Shown here in pieces: positions 57,115-64,000 of a stretch of DNA of 64,000 nucleotides. The stretch comes from Epiperipatus broadwayi. Its lineage: Eukaryota > Onychophora > Udeonychophora > Euonychophora > Peripatidae. Location of the stretch: NCBI GenBank assembly GCA_028023455.1, contig JAQFVV010000031.1:6488926-6552925 (forward strand). Direction: 5' to 3'. Position 1 is the first letter of the stretch, and each line of letters starts with the position of its first letter. The translations under genes were made by a program, and so were the position numbers. The notes below the pieces were generated by a model. That model saw nothing but the letters and a program-made list of their open reading frames with translations, ran no database searches and had not been told where the DNA came from.

Positions 57115-60100
57115 TCCCCTAGGAAAAGATGTTTAATAGATGGGTGGATACCTTTGGAAAAGCAGGTCAGACTGTAAAAGAATTAAGTATGGTATTGGAT
57201 TTGTTACAAATTTAATATTATCCATTGTTGAAATTTCTCATGTTCTCAATGAAAGACTAATGATTCTAAAACTCATCTTGCCCAATAGCAATAATATTCA
57301 TTTTTCTAGAGGTAATGCACTCTAACCTTAAATTTAAAAAAAAACTTCTATTGCTTAATAAATAACATTATTACAATTATATAATAAAAAGATTGTTTTT
57401 TCTTCTTGGAGATTTTAATGCACATGTTGATAGAAATAATAAACTTTAGCTAAAAGTTTTGAGGAATAATGGTATTGGTGCTATAAATGCAAATAGTTTA
57501 TTATTAGTGCTTTTTTTATTATTGATTTTTTGCATAATCTGTGTATTGATTACATAAACATTTTTTGTAGATAGAGAAACTGCTATAAAAAATATGGTTG
57601 CACTGAGGCTCAAAAGAAAGACATTTAATAAATTCCTTTATAATTAGGGGTTGGGATACAAGATAAATTCATATTATGTGAGCACAAGCAAATGTGGATT
57701 GATGAACATATCACAGATTAGTACACTTCAAAATTAAAATAATAACTGCATGAAAACATTAAAAAAATAGATGTTATTTCAATCATATTCACAGAAAATG
57801 TTATGTTCATTCATTGTTGTTTAGAATAAACAACTATACCTACCATTTTTCAAAAAAATATTCACCACTAAAATGGCTAATTTGTATCTTAAGGACTGTC
57901 ATCTTACTGAAGCATGAAACTCTTTTAAGAAGTAAATTATAAATGTCAATAAATCTATTCTTGTGGCACTAATAAGAGAGATCATAACTGTTTCTGATAA
58001 TGATCTTATTATTAGTGATTTAATTAAAAAGAAACATGGGGCATTTTCTATTCAACCAAATAATGGTTGAAATGTGAAACTTCAGAATAAATATAAATAT
58101 CTGAAGAGATAACTGACAAAAAGACTTATAAATTATTGGGATGTTAAAACAGCAAAAAAATATAGACGTTAGCTGATCATGGTTATAAATATTTTTGATG
58201 CATTCAAAACAATATATGTACCTGAGAAATTGTATTTGAATCATATTAAATCCAACAATGACATTCTTTAATATATCTACAATCATGTGAACATGTGAAA
58301 AGCATATTTTTCATCATAGTTTGAATTATGATACAAGAATTTATCTGATATATCTATTTTAACTACTCATTCAAATTCAGCCAAAGATGTTACATTAGCT
58401 ATTTATAATCTTAAAAATGAAAAAAATTACAGGTCCTTATAAAATACTTTCAAAAATATTACAATGTGGGTGTGCTATGTCAGATTTAAAAATATTGGAT
58501 CTTTAAGGAATATTTTGACCTAAGAAATATGCCACCTGATCTTAAGAATGCCTTTATTATTTCAATTCTTAAAAATAAAGGGAATAGAAAATATTGGAAT
58601 AATTATAATGAAATATTTCAACAAAGATACTTTCAAGAATTTCAAGAATCTCAGCCTCAGGGTGGCCTTTGAGCATTCCATCATCAGATTTTCAATTGGA
58701 TAAATGGTTGAAGAGATGGAGTGCATCTGAGCACTTATTACATATATGTGTGGAGGAGATAATCTGGACTAACTGATGATTTCTGGTTTAGCATAAAATA
58801 CATATATATGTGTTTAAGTGTATCAGTGATATGAGATTGAGTCGTGAGTGGTGGGTGATGTAAAAGTCTGTGCTCATATATCCTATATATTTCAAGAATT
58901 TTGTCGAATATATTGCTTTCAATTGTAGATGAATAGTTATCAAAGACTGACTGTGCTTTTAGAGAATCAAAACACACTATAGACATGGATTTTAATGCTA
59001 AGAAATTGCCATAAATTTACCAGAAACAAAAATGATATATTTATTCTATAAATTTAGTAAATACATTTAATTCAATTAATAGGACAAATCCAAGGCAGTT
59101 TTTGAAATTGATCGTTTGTTTACCAAAATTTATTCTTTTCATATTCCTTCTATATGATGAACTAAAAAGAAATGTTATTATTAAAAGTAAAAATTCTGAT
59201 CCATTTGAAATGCAAACTGGTATTTAATAAAAAATGTTCTTGTTGCAAATAGTTTTTCAATATGTATGATTGTGAAATTTTTGGAATTGTTTATAGGAGA
59301 GTCAATGAAACAGAGATCAAGATTTCATAGTGGATTTGACGGTATATTTTTTAATTTAAATCAGTTAATAGTAAAAACAAATATTTCTTCTTCTTGGATC
59401 TGGATTTGCACAATGATGATAATTATATGATTTTGGCCAATTCAGAAGATGATTGAACTAAGTGTTTTGAATGTGTCATATAAACACTTTTGGTTTATTA
59501 ATTAATGTTCAAAAAAATTCAAACTCTTTATCATCTAATGATGGAAAAAATTCATCAGTAACTTTTAGCTTGGATGGTTATCATGCTTAAATATAAACCA
59601 GTTAAATGTCTTGTTAGTATTATAAGTAAAAAATATGGAGTTAGATGATGCAGTATAATATCGTTTCTAAATGTTGATGCTTTTAATGAATTAAGAATAG
59701 AATATTTCATCACTGGCAAGTAATTACTGTACCTAACTTATCTATATATAAAGATATTATTTTACATAATTTATTATATAGAAATGAGAATTGGATATCC
59801 TATTAGTGCAATGCAAATGCATTAGGAATGTTTTATTTAAGGATACTCCATATAATTTTAAATATACAATAGAAAATCATAAAATCTATCAACATGTTTT
59901 TTTTTTCAATTGGATGGTTATAATACTAATAGATTCTTTGATTGTAAAATCACATCTTTATTGCATTAGCCATTTAAAAGGAATGAACAATACTTAAAAT
60001 GTTATTTTATGATAAACATTAACATCTTTTTAACAATCATCTCAGAGAAATTCTAAAGAAATGCAATGCCAATTGTTTTAATTGGATATGAAAGAAAATA

Positions 60101-60225
60101 CAATACATTGGAAAGCTACAATTAGACACAGTATTGAAGTATTTCAGAAAGAAAAGTTTGCTGGAAGAAGATAAAAGACAGTATCTTAAAATCTCAAGCA
60201 AAGAAAAAGATTGAACCAGTGCTGA
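57115..60225 (+). pseudogene. decayed LINE (family F6) interrupted by a SINE
   Basis: Plus-strand scraps in LINE order: endonuclease YGIGFVTNLI and ERLMILKLILP (57190-57290), LLGDFNAHVDRNNKL (57403-57447) and NNGIGAINANSLLL; RT start TGPYKILSKILQCG (58432-58470) and MPPDLKNAFIISILKNKGNRKY (58528-58595). Past the inserted SINE come NTFNSINR near 59070 (decayed motif A), RFHSGFDGIFFNLNQLIVKT (59310-59375), HNDDNYMILANSEDD near 59412-59452 (decayed F-A-D-D box), and C-terminal FRKKSLLEEDKRQ near 60140-60180. The order and text match a widespread EN-RT LINE protein with 'F-N-L-x-x-L-x-A-K-T' before the catalytic box; I do not assign the clade. The C-terminal zinc finger expected after this point is missing and a microsatellite begins instead. 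Confidence 0.78.
58655..58905 (+). mobile_element. SINE-A inserted in LINE F6
   Basis: Plus-strand copy: GAGCATTCCATCATCAGATTT near 58664, the core CTAACTGATGATTTCTGG near 58768-58785, AGCATAAAATACATATATATG, and the tRNA-like end TGTAAAAGTCTG near 58858-58871. It separates RT fingers from RT palm of the host LINE, so it inserted after the LINE did. Confidence 0.72.
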
Positions 60226-60265
60226 TTTTATAGTTATGGCAAAGAAATTTTTCCATCTCCTTCTA

Positions 60266-60705
<440 letters not shown>

Positions 60706-63700
60706 ACTACTAAATTAGCTTTAGAAAACTCATTGACAAATAAGATATTAAATAATATATAATTATTATTTATTGCATGAAAAGACTACAATATGATGAA
60801 GGTATTAGTAAATCTCATTCATAATTAGTAATGTTTAAGAGTTTAGTGCAGTCAGCAAAAATGTCTTTCTTAGTTTTGCTAGCTTTATATTGCTTGCCAT
60901 AGCTGTTTAGACTTTGATAATATTTTTTTCCCATGAGAGGCTAATAAATGTACTAGAAATTTTTAGCATTATACAGTGTGTAAATATTAAAATATAGATT
61001 GAAAACCCTTTTGAAAAACTTTTTTTTTTGTTTTATAGAAAAGTGTTTTTATTTCTTTATATATATGTGTGTGTGTGTGTGTGTGTCATTTTAAAATTAT
61101 AGTAAAGAATATATTTAATAAATTTGTAGTTTATTTCCATGCATATTCCGTATTGAGGGTTATACCTAAATTTATTTCTCTTATTTTGAAATGGAATAGT
61201 TTTATATTTTATTTGAAGATGGCAAAAGTTTTAACATTTTAAACATAATGCTATAAGCAATAAAACAAATATATGTTTCTCTAGTAAATTTGCTTAATGG
61301 CTTTGAGAAAATTATATACCAAGCTGTAGTAGTTTCATTTTTCTTTTAAAAATACATATAATTTTATATTCAGAATTTTAATTATCATAGATTATAATAA
61401 ATAAATATCATTAATAATTTTGTCAATTACCTAATTTCAATTCCAAAAATAAAATGAGTTTTTTTTTAATTTTAAAAAAATGAATTTAATAAAACATGTC
61501 GAATTCTTTTTAAACAAATACGAATAATTGTTTTATTTTTAAATATTTATATAAAATAATAAAACTAATATTTTTCAAATTATTTATTCTGCCAACAAAA
61601 AACATTTTAATTATTTTCACTTCTATTTATTACCTTTCTGTTAATTGGGTAAAATACTCAAGTCGAATAAATGTCAAATTAAACATTATAAAATAAAACC
61701 CTTATTATCTGCTTATTTTGTTCTAAGCCATCTCATGATATGTCTTGACTATAATATATTCATTGTTTATTGAAATGAACGTTCACTGCACTTTTCAATA
61801 TACCACAAATGCTTTATATATATATTCTAACCTAGCCCTTTGCACATGGGCAGTATAATATTAAATAAAAATGGGTTTGCTCAGTTACCGATTACAATTG
61901 GTTCAATGCAAATAATTCATAAATAAAATATCCTGCATTAAAATTAAAACATTCTACTATCAAAATAATGAAAAGGTTCAGTTTATAAAAGAAATAATAA
62001 ATATTTATTTTACCATGAGATTTGGAAGTGAAATACAGGTGACAAGAAAGATTACATTGAGCCAATATCCCACAGGATACTACCTCAGTGGCATAAGAAC
62101 ACTATTCCCCCTTATTACTATCTTAAATAACAAACTTATAGTATTCTTATGACTTTAATAAACCCTACTCATTAAGATTAAACTAATAATTAAATCTTAA
62201 TCTCCTATTCATCATAATTTATCTCAATAAAATCTCAGGTTCATAAAACTATTCTAAGTTAATTAAAATTACGGTAATAAAACATGATAAGGGATTTTTA
62301 TGTCATACTCTACTACACTTAAAACTAATAATAACAAATAATAATAATATTCTTCATTGTATGAACTAATTCTGTATATCTCTTTCTTCACTATAATTTT
62401 ATTACTATAATAAAATAATATAATATGATATAATCTTTTATCTTCGTATAATAATGTAAGAAAAATGTGGTAGCATTTATAATCTGACAAATAAAGGTGT
62501 GTGGCAATGGATAGCATATAATTCAATGTACCATTATGATAACTAATTTAGGACCTTAAGATAATGTAAAATATGATTACTTAATTAAATGAATACCAAG
62601 AAAATATTTGAATTCTTAAAATAATTCTTTATTTATCTTTGTGCAAAATTATATGTTTGTTTCTATTATTCTGGGTGTATTGTGTGGTCTCATGCAGTGT
62701 AATGGAAAAATGAAACAGTCGGGACACACAAATTTTGAAAAACAAATTTAACAAAGTTTATTATTAACAATAAAATAAAACAAAACATTTTATTTACAAA
62801 ATTTACACCGGATATCCTCAATTTACACCACCCTACATTTTATATTACTTTCTTATTAAAACAATTTAGAATTTATTTAAGTCTTCCTTCTGATTTAAAA
62901 TAATAATAATAAAATAATAACTGTTTTATTTATCTCTTTCTAATTAAACTTATGATAAATTACATTTATTTATTTTTATTAAAAAATAAATATATCTTGT
63001 CCTTAATATTATTTAATTATACCTTTCTTTCTAAAAAACATCCATAGAAACATACTATGGAAAACATAAAAAATAGCATTATTGTGAGTATGGATCTCTT
63101 AAAAAATAAACAATTTTCACTTTGCAATGTTAAAAGATGTCATATACAATATATACTAATAATTTATTACTAAATTTTGTGGATATTGTTGTTTACTACA
63201 CTATGTTTATTAAACATTCCCATTTAATATTACTTTAATACTATATAGTTGTAATTACTGATATATTCTCTATTATTTAATAAATACACAATTATATCTA
63301 TGTTTACTGTTTGTATTGTTTTACTTTGTACCATTATATATTTAAAAATACGTAATACTTATTTTAAAACAAAATAAAGCATTTAAAAGTTATTTAATAT
63401 TTAAAATAACAACTTTGTTTTATAAACTTTATTCCTGAAATTTTATTTTATTTCCAAAATAAATCCAAAAAAAAAACATATTTTATGATTCTTTTCCCTT
63501 TTAGGATCCATTGGATTTCAATTCCAATTTATACAAATTCTACTTCTTCTAAGTAAATGAACTTATCTCATTCAAATGTTAGCATATCTTAAACTCTAAA
63601 TTATCTATCTATTATTTCTTTTCAAATATATTGTACTGAACGATGTAGTTACATTGGAAATCTAGATAGTGAATAGATGAGTAGAAAGGGAAGCAAAATT

Positions 63701-64000
63701 AGCGTATATCTCATAGCTAAAAAATATCATGGCACAGTGTATCTATAAGAAATAGAGGTCTGACCTATTTTGTCCAAAGTTCTCCAATACTATTAATGAT
63801 CTCAAGCTCTTTCTTCAGCTTTTTTAAAACATCAATACTTAAATAAAATAGACACTGTCCAAAATAAATATACAATTACTGGGCATTGTTAACTGTATTG
63901 TACCTCCACTAAGATTATAAAATATTATTCATATTCCCTCATCACATCCTATTATAACATCATCTTGGGTTCATGTTTACGATAGTACTACCAACCACTA
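60706..64000. other. AT-rich non-coding stretch, no gene recognised
   Basis: Apart from a (TG)n run at 61066-61086, long A/T runs and short frames without similarity, I see nothing to annotate up to the end of the window. Confidence 0.6.
61066..61086 (+). repeat. (TG)n microsatellite
   Basis: About ten uninterrupted TG units after a short TA run. Confidence 0.92.

Overview
The window looks like non-coding, repeat-dominated DNA from a large invertebrate metazoan genome. It is strongly AT-rich by eye, and no convincing host gene, spliced exon, tRNA gene or rRNA gene was found. Almost everything recognisable is a mobile element or a simple repeat: non-LTR retrotransposons (LINEs) of about six families, tRNA-related short elements, foldback (long inverted repeat) elements, one hAT transposase remnant, and very long microsatellites. 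The sequence alone does not fix the species; the mix of LINE families, tRNA-derived SINEs and long pure microsatellites fits several invertebrate lineages.

Layout. 1-3.1 kb: plain AT-rich DNA. 3.1-13 kb: a dense LINE cluster in which three different LINEs are separated and bounded by pure (ATT)n arrays. These are a 5'-truncated jockey/CR1-like element with one stop codon, an L1/Tx1-like (or R4/Dong-like) element with an inverted 5' part, and a near-complete CR1/L2-like element with a PHD-finger ORF1. 13.3-15.2 kb: two foldback elements, one with internal Pol III-like boxes and one a three-copy palindrome flanked by a perfect 15-bp direct repeat. 15-25 kb: AT-rich DNA with SINE fragments, a tandem duplication, and two RTE-type LINE pieces, one of them scrambled. 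25.7-26.6 kb: about 240 uninterrupted TCTA units. 28.7-31.6 kb: a full-length but decayed RTE LINE. 32.4-32.7 kb: hAT transposase remnant, followed by a SINE cluster. 35-38.7 kb: duplications, foldbacks, and a young tRNA-derived SINE with a 14-bp target duplication. 40-48 kb: RTE pieces including a near-full antisense copy, a relic of the first LINE family, a second copy of the Pol III-box foldback, and a SINE. 50-54 kb: two foldbacks and an antisense LINE next to a second copy of its own 3' end. 57-60.7 kb: a decayed LINE interrupted by a SINE, running into a compound ATT/ACT microsatellite. 60.7-64 kb: AT-rich DNA with nothing recognised.

How the pieces relate. Reverse transcriptase and endonuclease of the LINEs would have supplied the machinery that also copied the tRNA-derived short elements; every LINE copy here is disrupted, so none should make a working product. 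The most informative structures are the (ATT)n-bounded LINE cluster, the inverted-5' LINE insertion, the foldback family carrying tRNA-like boxes, and the three-copy palindrome with a single pair of flanking direct repeats.
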